A DNA stretch of 64,000 nt from Tsuneonella litorea (GCF_025154015.1 NZ_JAOAMV010000005.1:62001-126000), one strand, 5' to 3'; shown: positions 33,860 through 44,359, counted from the stretch's first letter. A program made the numbers and translations. Notes: generated by a model from the letters alone, not told the origin.

Positions 33860-34636
33860 TCAGATCTCCCCGCGGCTGACCGCGTGGCCCGCCGCCTCAA
33901 GCGCGGAGGCGAGTTCCTCGACGCAGCGCGCGAGGAGCGCCGGATCGGTCGAACGGACGACGAAATTCGCGCCCACCCGTCCCTCGCGGAAGAAAGGATA
34001 GCTGCCGATCTGGATGCCTCCGGGCGCGTCCGCGTGGTCCGCTTCGACCCGGCGCAGGATGTCGGCAACCTCGCTTTCGGCGGTCCAGCAGCCGATCGTC
34101 TCGTTGACCAGCGGCGCGCCGCCTTCGAGCGTGCCGGTGAGCGCATCGAGCATCCCCGCAGTGATGTGCGGGACGCCCGCCATCAGGAACATGTTGCCGA
34201 TGCGGATCCCCGGCGCCCCGGACATCCGGTTGGGGATCAGTTCGGCCCCTTCGGGAGTGCGCGCCATGCGCAGCCGCGCCTCGGTCAGCGGCTGGCCGCG
34301 CCCGGTATAGTATTTCTCGAGCATGGCACGCGCATCGGGGTGGACGATCACCGGAACGCCCAGCGCCTTGGCGACCGCGTCCACCGTGATGTCGTCGTGC
34401 GTCGGCCCGATGCCGCCGGTCGTGAAGAGGTAATCGTTGCGCGTGCGAAGCGCATTCACGGCCTCGACGATCCGTTCCTCGACATCGGGGACCACGCGGA
34501 CCTCGGCAAGCCGGATGCCCTGGACCTGCAGCCAGCTGGCGACCTGGGCGATGTTCCGGTCGTGCGTGCGGCCCGACAGGATCTCGTCGCCGATGACGAC
34601 GAGCGCGGCGGTCCAGATGCGGTCGGTGGCGGCCAT
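33860..34636 (-). CDS. Molybdopterin-binding/CinA-like (COG1058) protein
   Basis: A 258-residue protein. The MoCF/MoaB-type domain at the N-terminus has VVIGDEILSGRTHDRN (about 13-28), then LFTTGGIGPTHDDIT (near 70), the family signature. It lacks the C-terminal pyrimidine-amidohydrolase (PncC) domain of full CinA, so it is the short form. Members may process ADP-ribose or nicotinamide-related compounds; the role here is unknown. Co-directional with a monooxygenase gene upstream (gap 40 bases) and a deacetylase downstream. Confidence 0.87.
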   Translation of the reverse strand: MAATDRIWTAALVVIGDEILSGRTHDRNIAQVASWLQVQGIRLAEVRVVPDVEERIVEAVNALRTRNDYLFTTGGIGPTHDDITVDAVAKALGVPVIVHPDARAMLEKYYTGRGQPLTEARLRMARTPEGAELIPNRMSGAPGIRIGNMFLMAGVPHITAGMLDALTGTLEGGAPLVNETIGCWTAESEVADILRRVEADHADAPGGIQIGSYPFFREGRVGANFVVRSTDPALLARCVEELASALEAAGHAVSRGEI

Positions 34637-34676
34637 GATCGTGCGTTAGGCGAGAGCGCGCTGCGACGGAAGCCGC

Positions 34677-36179
34677 CTATTCGGCAGCTTCGAGCTGCTC
34701 GTCCGCCGCGCGTGCGTTTGCGCCGGCCCTGCCGAAGCGCAGCAGGCCGTCGTCGATCGGCGCGCGGCGCATGTACTTGCGATCGTGCAGGTAGTCGTGG
34801 TTGAGCCGCCAGGGATCGTGATCGGTGCTCTGCGGCAGTGCATCGGGCGAACGTTTGACGTAGCCCGCTTCGACCGCGAACGAATCCACCGGATTGAGGG
34901 TTTCGCCTTCGGGAATGGTCGGCACCGCGATCGTCGTCCCGGTGCGCGCCATGTGCGCGAGCACGCGGCAGACGTATTCCGAAACGAGATCGAAGCGCAG
35001 GGTCGATCCGGTGTTGGTGTAGGGCACCGGGTGGGCGAGGTTGGGCACCCCCGAAATCATGCAGTTCTTGTAGTAGAAATGCTCGCCGGGCACGATGCGG
35101 GTTCCGTCGACGGTCAGCGCGACTCCGCCGCCCATCTGCATCTGCAGCCCCGTCGCCTTGACGATGATGTCGGCCTCGATCGTGCGCCCGTCGGTAAGGA
35201 CGATGCCCTCCGGCGAGAAACGTTCGATGTGACCGGTCGCTATGTCGACCTTGCCGGCGTTGATCGCTTCGAACAGGTCGGCATCAGGGACGAAGCACAT
35301 CCGCTGGTCCCACGGGGCATAGGGCGGCGTGAAGTCTTCCGCCCGGTAGTTCGCACCGAGCAGCCCGCGGGTCTGCTCTTCCAGCGAGGCGCGCACGTCG
35401 TCGGGCTTTTCGCGCGCGGTGCGATACATCTTGTCGGCTCCGACCACGTGGAGCCAACGGGTGATGCGAAAAGCGGTCTTCACCGGCAGAAAGCGGCGCA
35501 GGAAGTGCCCGATCCGGTCATGCCCCGGGATCGACCGGATGTAGGTGGGCGTCCGCTGCACCATCGTCACCTTGGCGGCACGATCGGCCATCGTGGGTAC
35601 GACCGTGATCGCTGTCGCCCCGGAGCCGATCACGGCGACGCGCTTGCCGGTGTAATCGAGGTCCTCGGGCCAGTGCTGGGGATGCACCACCCGCCCGGAA
35701 AACTCCCCCTCGCCGGGAAAGCGGGGGTCGTAGGGGTGATCGTAATCGTAGTACCCGGCCGCGAGGTACAGCCAGTTGGCGGTCATTTCGCGCCAGCCCT
35801 GCTCGTCCTCGATCGTAACCGTCCAGCATCCCGACGCGGTGCTGAACTGCGCCGACACCACCTTCTGTCCGTAGCGGATGTGCCGGTCGATCCCGTACTT
35901 GGCGGCGACGCCCGTGAGGTAGTCCCGGATACGCTCTCCGCTGGCAAGCGTCTCGCGGCCGGTCCACGGTTCGAACGCGTAGCTGAGGGTGTGCATGTCG
36001 CTGTCCGAGCGGATGCCCGGATAGCGGAACAGGTCCCAGGTGCCGCCAAGCCCGGCCCGCCGCTCCAGCAGGACGTAACTGCGTCCCGATCCCGTGCGTT
36101 CGAGGTGCGCCGCCATGCCGATGCCGGATATGCCGGCACCCACGATCAGTACGTCGATATCGCAACCCGTCCGGCTCAT
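34677..36179 (-). CDS. Flavin-containing Baeyer-Villiger-type monooxygenase
   Basis: A 500-residue class B flavoprotein. The FAD motif GAGISGIG is at about 13-20, with an NADPH motif GSGATA near 190. The fingerprint F-x-G-x3-H-x3-W-P is met by FSGRVVHPQHWP, the hallmark of Baeyer-Villiger monooxygenases. These insert oxygen next to ketones using NADPH and O2. Substrate unknown. The start at 36179 follows GAGAGG and fits the family N-terminus. It may be co-transcribed with the DUF305 gene 70 bases upstream. Confidence 0.9.
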   Translation of the reverse strand: MSRTGCDIDVLIVGAGISGIGMAAHLERTGSGRSYVLLERRAGLGGTWDLFRYPGIRSDSDMHTLSYAFEPWTGRETLASGERIRDYLTGVAAKYGIDRHIRYGQKVVSAQFSTASGCWTVTIEDEQGWREMTANWLYLAAGYYDYDHPYDPRFPGEGEFSGRVVHPQHWPEDLDYTGKRVAVIGSGATAITVVPTMADRAAKVTMVQRTPTYIRSIPGHDRIGHFLRRFLPVKTAFRITRWLHVVGADKMYRTAREKPDDVRASLEEQTRGLLGANYRAEDFTPPYAPWDQRMCFVPDADLFEAINAGKVDIATGHIERFSPEGIVLTDGRTIEADIIVKATGLQMQMGGGVALTVDGTRIVPGEHFYYKNCMISGVPNLAHPVPYTNTGSTLRFDLVSEYVCRVLAHMARTGTTIAVPTIPEGETLNPVDSFAVEAGYVKRSPDALPQSTDHDPWRLNHDYLHDRKYMRRAPIDDGLLRFGRAGANARAADEQLEAAE

Positions 36180-36249
36180 CGCGCCTCTCTTTATTCGCCG
36201 GCCGCGATGGTAGGCGCGAAGCGTTGCCGAATGCAACTGTCCCGGGCGA

Positions 36250-38454
36250 TCACCCCCCCTTGCGGCTGGCCTCGGCGGCTGCGGCCACCGCGGCGGGCCA
36301 GGTGACCTGGGTCTGCGTCTGCGGATTGAAGACGCCGCCCGCGTATTCGGCGGCTTCGGCGCCCGCGATTTCCTCGGCGGTCAGGAATGCGCTCGGGGTC
36401 AGGGCGAAGACGTCGAGCCCGCGGCTGATCTCGGTGGCGTAGATGCGGCCCTTGTACCAGTAGGCCGACCAGTATCCGCCGGTGACCAGCTGGTCCTTGT
36501 CGATCGGGCCACGGTCGAAATAGGCGATCTCGTGGACGTTATCGGGATCGGTGAAATCGATCACGCTGACCCCGCCCTGGTACCACGCCTGCACGAAGAT
36601 ATCGCGTCCCGGCACCGGGATGATCGACCCGTTGTGGGCGACGCAGTTCTCCTTGTCGCTCTGCGGGGCGGGCAGCTTGTAGTGGCCCCTTTGTACGAGC
36701 TTGCCGTTCTCGATCCCGTAGAAGGCATCGGCCCCCCAGTTGGCGGGGTCGCCCGCCTGGCAGCGCGGCCGGCCGCCGCCGCCCCACTCGTCGGTGAACA
36801 GCACCTTGGTGCCGTCGTTGTTGAAGGTCGCCGAATGCCAGTAGGCGAAACCCTTGTCGGTTACATCGTCGATCCGCCTGGGCTTGAGCGGGTCGGACAC
36901 GTCGAGGATGATGCCGTTGCCCGAGCACGCGCCCGCGGCAAGGTTCTTGGCCGGGAACACGGTGATGTCGTGGCACTGGTTGGTGTCGGAGGTTTCCTGC
37001 GTCCCTTCGCCGTGGTCGCCGCCCCGCCAGAGGCCGGCGATCTGGCCGTTCGCCGCGAACACCCGCGGCCGGTCGACGATGCGCGCCCGCTCCGGGTGGG
37101 CGACCGGGATCTCGACGACGTCGATCGAGAACAATGCCGTGCGATCGTCGCCCTGCGTGTTGATGCAGCCGGCGAGCTCCTTTTCGTCGCGCACGTAGCT
37201 GGTGCCCGAATTGTACACGATGATCCGGTCCGCGTCCGCCGAGACCACCGAATGGGTGTGGCTGCCGCGGCAGGTCTGGACCTGGCCCACCTGCCGGGGT
37301 TGCGCGAGGTCGGAGATGTCGAAGATGCGCAAGCCGCGGAACCGCTGCTCGCTGACCTTCTCGCTCACGCCCTGCAACCCGCAGTCGACGCGCGCGCGGC
37401 GATCCTGCACGCTCATGATGAGGAGGTCGCCCACCACCGACACGTCGCCCTGGCCCCCGGGGCACACGGTCGAGCTGACCAGCGCCGGGACGCCGTCCGC
37501 GCCCAGCCGGTAGATGTTGAACCCATGATAGCTGCCGGCGATCAGCAGGTCGTCCTTGAAGGCCATGTCGGTCGCGGCGAAATCGAGCAGCGATCCGCGC
37601 TCGGCGAACTTTGGCTTGTCCTGCGCCTCGCCGTCCCGCGGCTTGTCCGCCTTCGCCCCGTCCTTCTTCGGCAGCTTGGGCTGGAGCTGGGCGGGGTTGG
37701 CCGGGTCGAAGAAGCCGGCCGGCTTGGGCAGCGCGACCACCTTGCGCAAGTTGAGGATTGCCTCGCCAGCGTCGCGAAACCCTGCCGCGAGCGTCGCGCG
37801 CGGGTCCTGCGACAGCTCTGCGGCGACCGCGTTCATGCGGTCGATTTCCGCCTTCTGGTCGGTCACTACTTCGTTGGTGAATTCGAACATGACCGGGTCG
37901 TATGCGGTGCCCGGCTGCTTGTGCAGTTCGTCCACCATATCCACCGCACCACGGTGGTGAGCGATCATCAACTGAAGGAACAGGCGGTCGAACGCGGTGC
38001 CTTCCGCCGCGGCGAGCGCGGCCATCTGTTCGGGGCTGGCCATTCCCTTCATTGGCCCGTGGTCGTGTGCCGCGTGGCCCATGCCGGGCATCGCGACCTC
38101 TTCGTTGCGGTCGGTCAGCCAGCCGGTCATGAACTTCATCTCGTCCTGCTGGCCCGCCGCAATGCGATCGGCGGTCTTGAGGATCGCTGGATTGTTGGTC
38201 CGCCCCTTGACCAGCGAAGCCATCTCGACCGCCTGCCGGTGGTGGACGATCATCGCCTGCATGAACGCGACGTCGCCGGGCGCATATTCCGTCTTTGCCA
38301 GCCTGGTCGCCTGGTAGGCGGTGAGGACGCGGCTCGGCTCGCCAGGGGCGCCGGGCTGGACGATCGGCGGTGCGGCGAGGGCGGTGGCTGGAAGCGCCAG
38401 CGCGGCGGACGCCATCAGAAAGCCCCGAAGAATCGAGCGACCCCGCGTAATCAT
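36250..38454 (-). CDS. DUF305/LVIVD repeat exported protein
   Basis: A 734-residue exported protein. A signal peptide (about 1-28, ending ATALA) leads to an N-terminal DUF305 region with two HH motifs: MIVHHRQAVEMA near 68 and MIAHHRGAVDMV near 167. Between them is a Met/His-rich stretch MPGMGHAAHDHGPMKGM that could bind copper. DUF305 proteins of the CopM type bind Cu. The C-terminal half (from about 295) has LVIVD-type beta-propeller repeats, e.g. GLRIFDISD, SVIDFTDPD and GIILDVSDP. The start was set at 38454, the first Met before the signal peptide. Confidence 0.82.
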   Translation of the reverse strand: MITRGRSILRGFLMASAALALPATALAAPPIVQPGAPGEPSRVLTAYQATRLAKTEYAPGDVAFMQAMIVHHRQAVEMASLVKGRTNNPAILKTADRIAAGQQDEMKFMTGWLTDRNEEVAMPGMGHAAHDHGPMKGMASPEQMAALAAAEGTAFDRLFLQLMIAHHRGAVDMVDELHKQPGTAYDPVMFEFTNEVVTDQKAEIDRMNAVAAELSQDPRATLAAGFRDAGEAILNLRKVVALPKPAGFFDPANPAQLQPKLPKKDGAKADKPRDGEAQDKPKFAERGSLLDFAATDMAFKDDLLIAGSYHGFNIYRLGADGVPALVSSTVCPGGQGDVSVVGDLLIMSVQDRRARVDCGLQGVSEKVSEQRFRGLRIFDISDLAQPRQVGQVQTCRGSHTHSVVSADADRIIVYNSGTSYVRDEKELAGCINTQGDDRTALFSIDVVEIPVAHPERARIVDRPRVFAANGQIAGLWRGGDHGEGTQETSDTNQCHDITVFPAKNLAAGACSGNGIILDVSDPLKPRRIDDVTDKGFAYWHSATFNNDGTKVLFTDEWGGGGRPRCQAGDPANWGADAFYGIENGKLVQRGHYKLPAPQSDKENCVAHNGSIIPVPGRDIFVQAWYQGGVSVIDFTDPDNVHEIAYFDRGPIDKDQLVTGGYWSAYWYKGRIYATEISRGLDVFALTPSAFLTAEEIAGAEAAEYAGGVFNPQTQTQVTWPAAVAAAAEASRKGG

Positions 38455-38543
38455 CGTATCTTGCTCCGCAACCCAGGCGGCGCTTTTGGTTCGTTGATTA
38501 CGGCGCGTCAAGCCGGCCCGCCGCGACGTACGGGGGCAGCCCG

Positions 38544-39893
38544 TTAGCTGGCGCGAACGTGCCGGAGAAAGCCATCCACCTGGCTGCGAAGGTTGGCGGC
38601 CTGTCCCTTGAGATCGCTCGCCGAACTCAGGACCTGGCTGGCCGTGGCTCCGGTCGCCAGGGCGGTTTCGCGCACCTGGACCACGTTGGCGGTGACATCG
38701 CCCGAGCTGCGCGCGGCGGTGTCGATGTTACGCGCCAGCTCCTGCCCGGCGACCGACTGCTGGTCGACCGCAGAAGCGATCGACACCGCGGTCGCCTCGA
38801 GCTGCTGGACCTGCCCCGAGATCGCCTTCAGCGCGCCCACGCTGGCGCCGGTCGATTCCTGCATCGCGCGGATCTGTGCGGCCACCTCGTCGGTCGCCTT
38901 GCTGGTCTGCGCGGCCAGTTCCTTCACTTCGCTGGCAACGACCGCGAAGCCGCGACCGGCCTCGCCGCTCCGGGCCGCCTCGATCGATGCGTTGAGCGCG
39001 AGCAGGTTGGTCCGCCGCGCGATCGAGCTGATCAGCTCCACGATCTCCCCGATCTCGTCAGCCGATACGGCCAGCGCCTTGACGGTGGTGTCGGCCTGGT
39101 CGGCCGCCGTGGTGGCATCGCGGGCGAGTTCGGCCGAATGGGCCGCCTGGCGGCTGATCTCGCCGATCGACATCGCGAACTCGTCGCTTGCCGCTGCCGC
39201 CGCCGCGACGCCGGCCGACGCGTCGTTCATCGCGCGCGAAACCGCGTCGACCTGGTTGGCAGACTGGTCGGCCGCCGCGGCCATCGAGCTGGCTGCGTGC
39301 TCGAGCTGGTCGGCCGCGGCCACGACGGCGGTCATCACCTGACCCACCTCGCGCTCGAACGCGCCCGCCAGCTGGAGCAGCATCCGCTGCTGTTCGCGGC
39401 GGGTAATCTTGCGCTGTTCGAACATCTCGTCGAGCTTGTGACCGGACCGCACGAAGACCTCGAACGCGCGGGCCATCTCGCCGATCTCGTCCGCCCGGTG
39501 AAGATGGTCGAGCGTGAACGAGCGATCGCCCTGGCCCAGGCGGACCATGTCGCCCGCCAGCTTGCGCAGCGGCACGGCGGTGTCCTTGATGATCCGGCGA
39601 AGGGCGATGCCGCCCAGCCCGAAGCCGAGCAGCCAGCTTACTGCGATGATGACGGTGGCCGCCTCGACCGGCAGGACGCTCCAGAAAGCGGCGATCGCCA
39701 CGAGCGTCGTCAGGGTCAGCCCGAACAGCAGCCCGCCCACCAGCAGCGCCAGCTTGCGCGCGAGCGGAAGATCGTTGAACCAGCGCGCCGCGACCCAGCG
39801 ATAGCGGGCTTCCGCGATCGTGCTGTCGCCCAGCGTGGCGGCGGCGATTTCCCGGTTCAGGTCCTCGGCCTCGATTGCGGTGATTGCGTTCAT
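38544..39893 (-). CDS. Methyl-accepting chemotaxis protein, no periplasmic domain
   Basis: A 449-residue receptor. About 45 N-terminal cytosolic residues precede two adjacent membrane helices (about 47-95) with almost no loop, so there is no periplasmic sensor. A HAMP-like segment follows (about 100-150), then the MCP signaling domain with the conserved hairpin tip [23 protein letters not shown] near 290 and coiled coils. It ends FLRHVRAS, without a NWETF-type CheR/CheB tether. Its ATG overlaps the GGDEF-EAL stop (ATGA). Signal may come through the N-terminal stretch or from the membrane state. Confidence 0.92.
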   Translation of the reverse strand: MNAITAIEAEDLNREIAAATLGDSTIAEARYRWVAARWFNDLPLARKLALLVGGLLFGLTLTTLVAIAAFWSVLPVEAATVIIAVSWLLGFGLGGIALRRIIKDTAVPLRKLAGDMVRLGQGDRSFTLDHLHRADEIGEMARAFEVFVRSGHKLDEMFEQRKITRREQQRMLLQLAGAFEREVGQVMTAVVAAADQLEHAASSMAAAADQSANQVDAVSRAMNDASAGVAAAAAASDEFAMSIGEISRQAAHSAELARDATTAADQADTTVKALAVSADEIGEIVELISSIARRTNLLALNASIEAARSGEAGRGFAVVASEVKELAAQTSKATDEVAAQIRAMQESTGASVGALKAISGQVQQLEATAVSIASAVDQQSVAGQELARNIDTAARSSGDVTANVVQVRETALATGATASQVLSSASDLKGQAANLRSQVDGFLRHVRAS

Positions 39894-41503
39894 GCTGCCC
39901 TCGTCGCTCCGCGGCCCTTGCGGCTCGCGGTTTCCTTGAGCCGTGCCGACAGTTCGCCGGCCGGCATCGCCTTGTAATAGAGCCAGCCCTGGATCTGGTC
40001 GCACCCAGCGGCGCGGACGAGATCGGCCTGCTCCTCGGTTTCGACGCCCTCTGCGGTAATGTCCATGTTCATCGCCCGCGCGACGGATATGCTCGACAGC
40101 ATCATCGCGCGGCTTCCGTTGTCGCGTTGCGCCTCGACCACCAGCGACCGGTCGAGCTTGAGCTTCTCGAAACGGAACTGGCGCAGGAACCCGATCGACG
40201 CATAGCCGGTACCGAAGTCGTCGAGCGCGACATTGACCCCGAACTTCCGGATCAGGTCGAGGCTGCGTTCGGCCACCACCGGATCCAGCACCAGGCAGGT
40301 TTCGGTGATCTCGAGCTCGAGGCGCTCGGGCGGAAACCCGGTCTCGTCGAGGATCTGTCCCAGCTGGATCGGAAACTCCGGATTTCGCAGCTGGGCCGCC
40401 GAAACGTTGACCGACAGCTTGATCCCGTCCCACCCCAGCGCGTCGCGGCACGCGCGCTCGAGGACCCACAGGCCGATCGCGTTGATGAGGCCCGATTCCT
40501 CGGCGACCGGGATGAACACGTTGGGGCCGATCCGCTTGCCGTCGGGCCGCTCCCAGCGAACCAGCGATTCGACGGCGACGATGACCCCGGTTCGGGCATC
40601 GACGAGCGGCTGGTAGGCGACCGCGAACTGGCCTCGGGCGAGCGCGGTCCGCAATTCGCCGTCGAGGATGTGCGCAGCCTCGCGGCTCTGGTCGAAATCG
40701 TCGCGGAACCAGGTACAGCGCATCTTGCCGCCGCGCTTGGAGGCATACATCGCGACATCGGCGCGGCGCAGCAGCTCGGACGATCCGAGTCCGTCGCTGC
40801 CGGTCGAGCGGGACAGTCCGACGCTCGCCCCGACCGGGATGCGGCGGTCCTCCACCGGAATCGGCGAGCCCATCCGCTCGAGTAGAGCGCGGCAGATGCC
40901 CTCGAGGATGGTCCCGGCCAGAGGCCCCGCCTTGAGTATGGCGAACTCGTCGCCGCCGAGGCGATAGGGCCGCGCTTCCGCCCCGCAGATGTCCAGCAGC
41001 ACGGCGGCGCACTCCCGCAGGACCTGATCGCCCACGACGTGCCCGTAATGATCGTTGACGAGCTTGAACCCGTCGAGGTCGATCAGGGCGACCGCGACCT
41101 CGTCGCCGGGCTTCGCCCAGCGGGCCGCGTCCTCGTGAAGGGCGCGACGGTTGGGCAGGCCGCTGAGGCTGTCGGTACGGCTCAGCCCCTCGAGCCGATG
41201 GACCTGCCGCAGGCCGAACCGGCCGAGCATGGCGACGACGGCCGCGTAGCAGACGACGCCGACGGCGATGATCGTGATGCCGGAAAACTGGGTCAGGTGG
41301 GCGCCGGCCGCGAACAGCGCCGTGAAGGCGCCGAACAGTCCGGACAGGATCGCGAGCGGCCCGAAGACGAGCACTCTTGAACCGATCGTTTCCTGGACTG
41401 CCCCCGAATGCACGCGGTTCCCCTTTTCGCGCGGCGCAAGACGCCGGCCGAGGCGATAGACCGCACTACCTAAGGAAGCATTAAATGGTTGTTTAGAGAG
41501 CAT
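39890..41503 (-). CDS. GGDEF-EAL diguanylate cyclase/phosphodiesterase
   Basis: A 537-residue membrane protein. Two hydrophobic helices (about 45-95) lead to a GGDEF domain with an intact RLGGDEFAI motif and a Leu-rich [12 protein letters not shown] entry. The EAL domain has VAVESLVRW (the E kept; L for A in the motif), [22 protein letters not shown] and the KLDRSLV lysine, all consistent with phosphodiesterase activity. So both synthesis and breakdown of c-di-GMP are possible. Start taken at 41503, one base after the cheR stop. It sits in the che operon with ATGA coupling to the MCP. Confidence 0.88.
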   Translation of the reverse strand: MLSKQPFNASLGSAVYRLGRRLAPREKGNRVHSGAVQETIGSRVLVFGPLAILSGLFGAFTALFAAGAHLTQFSGITIIAVGVVCYAAVVAMLGRFGLRQVHRLEGLSRTDSLSGLPNRRALHEDAARWAKPGDEVAVALIDLDGFKLVNDHYGHVVGDQVLRECAAVLLDICGAEARPYRLGGDEFAILKAGPLAGTILEGICRALLERMGSPIPVEDRRIPVGASVGLSRSTGSDGLGSSELLRRADVAMYASKRGGKMRCTWFRDDFDQSREAAHILDGELRTALARGQFAVAYQPLVDARTGVIVAVESLVRWERPDGKRIGPNVFIPVAEESGLINAIGLWVLERACRDALGWDGIKLSVNVSAAQLRNPEFPIQLGQILDETGFPPERLELEITETCLVLDPVVAERSLDLIRKFGVNVALDDFGTGYASIGFLRQFRFEKLKLDRSLVVEAQRDNGSRAMMLSSISVARAMNMDITAEGVETEEQADLVRAAGCDQIQGWLYYKAMPAGELSARLKETASRKGRGATRAA

Positions 41504-41504
41504 T

Positions 41505-42350
41505 TCAGCGCGCCGCACCGATGCTCTGCGCGGCCATCGACGTTGCGCGCCGATAAAGGCCGCTGGTGTCGCCCGCGGGCGCGAACGCGTTGGTGAGGCC
41601 CTGGGCGCTCTCGCCTGCGCCGATCATGAGCCAGCCGTCGTGCGCGACGGCCTCGGCCAGGCGGTCGAGCGCGCGCCCGCGATAGGCCCGGTCGAAATAG
41701 AGCAGCACGTTGCGGCACAGCACGAGGTCGAAGCGCCCTGGTTCGGGCGGGCTGTCGAGCACGTTGCGGCGCTCGAACCGCACCCGCCGGGCAAGTTCGT
41801 GGCGGGGGCGCCAGCCGTCCGCGCTCTCGTCGAACCAGCGCAGCATCTGCGCGACGCCGAGACCCCGCTGGATCTCGAACTGGGTGTAGCAGGCGCGGCG
41901 CGCGGCCTGAATCGCCTTGCCCGATATGTCGGTGCCGAGGATGTCGATGCGCCAACCCTCCCACGCTTTCGGGTCGTCGGCGAAGAGGATGGCGAGCGAC
42001 AGCGCCTCCTGGCCGGTCGAGCACCCCCCGGACCAGATCGTCAGCCGGCGGCTGGCGGCGCGTTTCGCGGCGAGATCGGGCAGCACCTCCCTTGCTAGCA
42101 GGTCGAACATCAGCCGGTCTCGAAAGAAGTAGGTCTCGTTGTTGAGCAGCGCCTCGACGACGTCCTGTGCCAGCCCCTCCTCGCGCGGGTCGGCCAGCAG
42201 GCAGACGAGCTGGTCGAGGTTCGAGATGCCACGCTCGCGGAACAGCCCGGCGAGCGCCGTCTGGATGCGCCACCGGCGGTTCTCGGCAAGCTGCTGCCCC
42301 GTGCGCGAGAACAGCAGGTCGGCGACGATGCGCTGGGAAATCTCGCTCAT
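41505..42350 (-). CDS. cheR: Chemotaxis methyltransferase CheR
   Basis: A 281-residue SAM-dependent methyltransferase that methylates receptor glutamates. The N-terminal helix bundle is at about 1-80 (LLNNETYFFRD). The SAM site is IWSGGCSTGQEALSLA near 105. The DLVLCRNVLLYFD motif near 210 is diagnostic. Length is normal, without TPR extensions. Its ATG overlaps the cheB stop (ATGA). It and CheB set receptor adaptation. Confidence 0.95.
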   Translation of the reverse strand: MSEISQRIVADLLFSRTGQQLAENRRWRIQTALAGLFRERGISNLDQLVCLLADPREEGLAQDVVEALLNNETYFFRDRLMFDLLAREVLPDLAAKRAASRRLTIWSGGCSTGQEALSLAILFADDPKAWEGWRIDILGTDISGKAIQAARRACYTQFEIQRGLGVAQMLRWFDESADGWRPRHELARRVRFERRNVLDSPPEPGRFDLVLCRNVLLYFDRAYRGRALDRLAEAVAHDGWLMIGAGESAQGLTNAFAPAGDTSGLYRRATSMAAQSIGAAR

Positions 42351-43480
42351 GCGCGGATCGCCCGCGCGCCGAGTGCCGGGCCGCGCCGATCGGTTGCGGC
42401 CAGGGCGGCGATCCTTTGCGCGATCGCTTCGGGACTGCCGACCATTGCCGCCAGCCCTGCCTCGACGACGGCGCGCGGCATCCCCCAGACGGCCGAGGTC
42501 GCGGCGTCCTGCGCCAGCAGGGTTCCGCCTGCGCGAAACAGCCGATCGGCGCCGATCACGCCGTCGCGGCCCATCCCCGAAAGCACCACGCCCAGCGCCC
42601 GGCCACCGGTCGCATCGGCCAGCGTTTCGAAGAGCGGGTCGACGGACGGGGTGCAGCCGCTCGGCACGACGTGATGCGCGATGCCGGTGACGAGCCGCCC
42701 CGCCGCCAGCCGCACGATCATGTGGCCGCTCCCCGGAGCGACCAGGATCTCACCGGGCACGAGCGGCGTCTCGCCTTCCGCCACGGAGGCCGGGCGTCCC
42801 GATGCGGCGGCGAGTTGCCGGGCGAGAGTGGACATGAAGCTCGCCGGCAGGTGCTGGACGACCAGGATCGGCAGCGTGAAGCTGCGCGGCAGGGCGCCGA
42901 GCAGCAGGCAGAGCGCGTGAATGCCGCCGGTCGAGGCGCCGATCGCGAGCGCCAGCGGCTCGACGCCCGGCCGCTGGGGCGGTTGCGCCGGCGCGGACTG
43001 GCGGACGGCCGGCGCAGCGTGCGCGATCACCGGCCGCGCGGCGAGCGCGCGGATCTTGTTCACCAGCGTGCGCGCGTAGACCGCGTCGAATTCGCCCGAG
43101 CGCGGCTTGAGAAGGGTGTCGGCAGCCCCGATCGCCAACGCCGAGAGCGTCGCTTGCGCGCCCCGCTCGGTCAGCGACGAGACGACCAGGACCTTGGCCT
43201 CGCGCGCCAGCTCGAGAATGCGGGGCAGGGCGCCCAGTCCGCCCATTCCCGGCATCTCGAGGTCGAGCAGGACCACGTCGACGGGCGTTTCCGACAGGCG
43301 CTGGATCGCCATTTCGCCGGTGGTTGCCTTGGCGACGATCCTGAAGTCGGGCTCGGCTTCGACGATGCGCGACAGGACGGTGCGCGCGACGAGCGAATCG
43401 TCGACCACCATGACGCGCACCGGTGGGCACGCGTTTCGGCCCTTGGCCGCGCCGCCGACGGTGGTGGCACACCGGTCCAT
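42347..43480 (-). CDS. cheB: Chemotaxis protein-glutamate methylesterase/deamidase CheB
   Basis: A 377-residue two-domain protein. The receiver domain has D27-D28 and phospho-acceptor D73 (LLDLEMPGMGG). The methylesterase domain (from about 190) has the serine motif LAIGASTGG, VVQHLPASF histidine and LSGMGRDGVIGA aspartate. The start at 43480 was selected because the conserved receiver begins soon after; upstream open frame overlaps cheY. The stop overlaps cheR. Function: demethylates and deamidates receptors when phosphorylated by CheA. Confidence 0.95.
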   Translation of the reverse strand: MDRCATTVGGAAKGRNACPPVRVMVVDDSLVARTVLSRIVEAEPDFRIVAKATTGEMAIQRLSETPVDVVLLDLEMPGMGGLGALPRILELAREAKVLVVSSLTERGAQATLSALAIGAADTLLKPRSGEFDAVYARTLVNKIRALAARPVIAHAAPAVRQSAPAQPPQRPGVEPLALAIGASTGGIHALCLLLGALPRSFTLPILVVQHLPASFMSTLARQLAAASGRPASVAEGETPLVPGEILVAPGSGHMIVRLAAGRLVTGIAHHVVPSGCTPSVDPLFETLADATGGRALGVVLSGMGRDGVIGADRLFRAGGTLLAQDAATSAVWGMPRAVVEAGLAAMVGSPEAIAQRIAALAATDRRGPALGARAIRA

Positions 43481-43488
43481 CGGCCCGC

Positions 43489-43854
43489 TCAGGCGAAGCC
43501 GACGAGCTGGAGCTTGATCTGCAGCGTCTCGTGGTCGAACGGCTTCATCACGTATTCGTCGGCCCCGGCGCTGATCGCCTCGCGGATGTGGGCGACGTCG
43601 TTCTCGGTCGTGCAGAACACGACCTTCGGCTTGTCGCCCCCCTCGCGCTGGCGCAGCTGCACGATGAATTCGATTCCGCTCATCACCGGCATGTTCCAGT
43701 CGAGCAGGACGACATCGGGCATCGACTGGGCGCAACGCTCCAGCCCTTCGCGTCCGTTTTCCGCCTCGTCGACGGTGAAATCCAGCGATTCGAGGATGTG
43801 GCGCGACACCTTGCGGATAACGCGCGAATCATCGACGACGAGGCAGTGTTTCAT
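43489..43854 (-). CDS. cheY: Chemotaxis response regulator CheY
   Basis: A 121-residue single receiver domain. D8-D9, phospho-acceptor D52 (VLLDWNMPVMSG), T82-like position in FCTTEND and K102 in VMKPF are in place. Output is to the flagellar motor or another partner; no motor genes are in the window. It is separated by 67 bases from cheW and by eight bases from cheB. Confidence 0.94.
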   Translation of the reverse strand: MKHCLVVDDSRVIRKVSRHILESLDFTVDEAENGREGLERCAQSMPDVVLLDWNMPVMSGIEFIVQLRQREGGDKPKVVFCTTENDVAHIREAISAGADEYVMKPFDHETLQIKLQLVGFA

Positions 43855-43921
43855 GGGTTGGTGCGATCCGTTTGCTGATTTTTTCGCCGCAGGTGGTAGG
43901 CCCGGTCGAGTAAGCATCTCG

Positions 43922-44359
43922 TTAAGCCGCGATAGCGTCCGGCCCGGAGAGAACGGCCGCGAGAGTTAGGAGCAGCGCGGGCCCGCGGGCGGTCTCGACG
44001 AGCCCTTCGCTGACCCTCTGCCAGCCTGGCCCCGCTTCGCCTGGGACCGGCGCGGGCCGCGAGTGCAGTTCGGCGACGTCGTCGATGTCATCGACGACGA
44101 GCGCGAAGCGGTGGCCTTCGTGATCGACGATGGCGGCCCGCGCTCCGCGCTCCGGCATCGCCGGCGGGGCAACGCCGATCGCTGCCGCGGCGTCGACCAC
44201 CGTGATGGTGATCGAGCGCAGCGCACTGAGTCCGAGCACGTATCCGGGTGCGCCCGGGATCGGTGTCACGCCGTCGATCTCGACCACCGAATAGACGTCG
44301 GCGGTGCGCAGCGCCACGCGGCGCCCGGCGATGGTGAATACGAGGACGAGTTCGTTCAT
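43922..44359 (-). CDS. cheW: Chemotaxis coupling protein CheW
   Basis: A 145-residue CheW domain that links receptors to CheA. It begins LVLVFTIAGRRVALRTADVYSVVEI and contains GAPGYVLGLSALRS, the CheW signature. Length is normal. Its ATG overlaps the cheA stop (ATGA), so they are coupled. It is a single-domain form. Confidence 0.9.
   Translation of the reverse strand: MNELVLVFTIAGRRVALRTADVYSVVEIDGVTPIPGAPGYVLGLSALRSITITVVDAAAAIGVAPPAMPERGARAAIVDHEGHRFALVVDDIDDVAELHSRPAPVPGEAGPGWQRVSEGLVETARGPALLLTLAAVLSGPDAIAA

Noticed and set aside
39894-41012. N-terminal extension of the MCP frame
   Set aside because: It is out of frame within the GGDEF-EAL gene; the MCP starts at the ATGA overlap at 39893.
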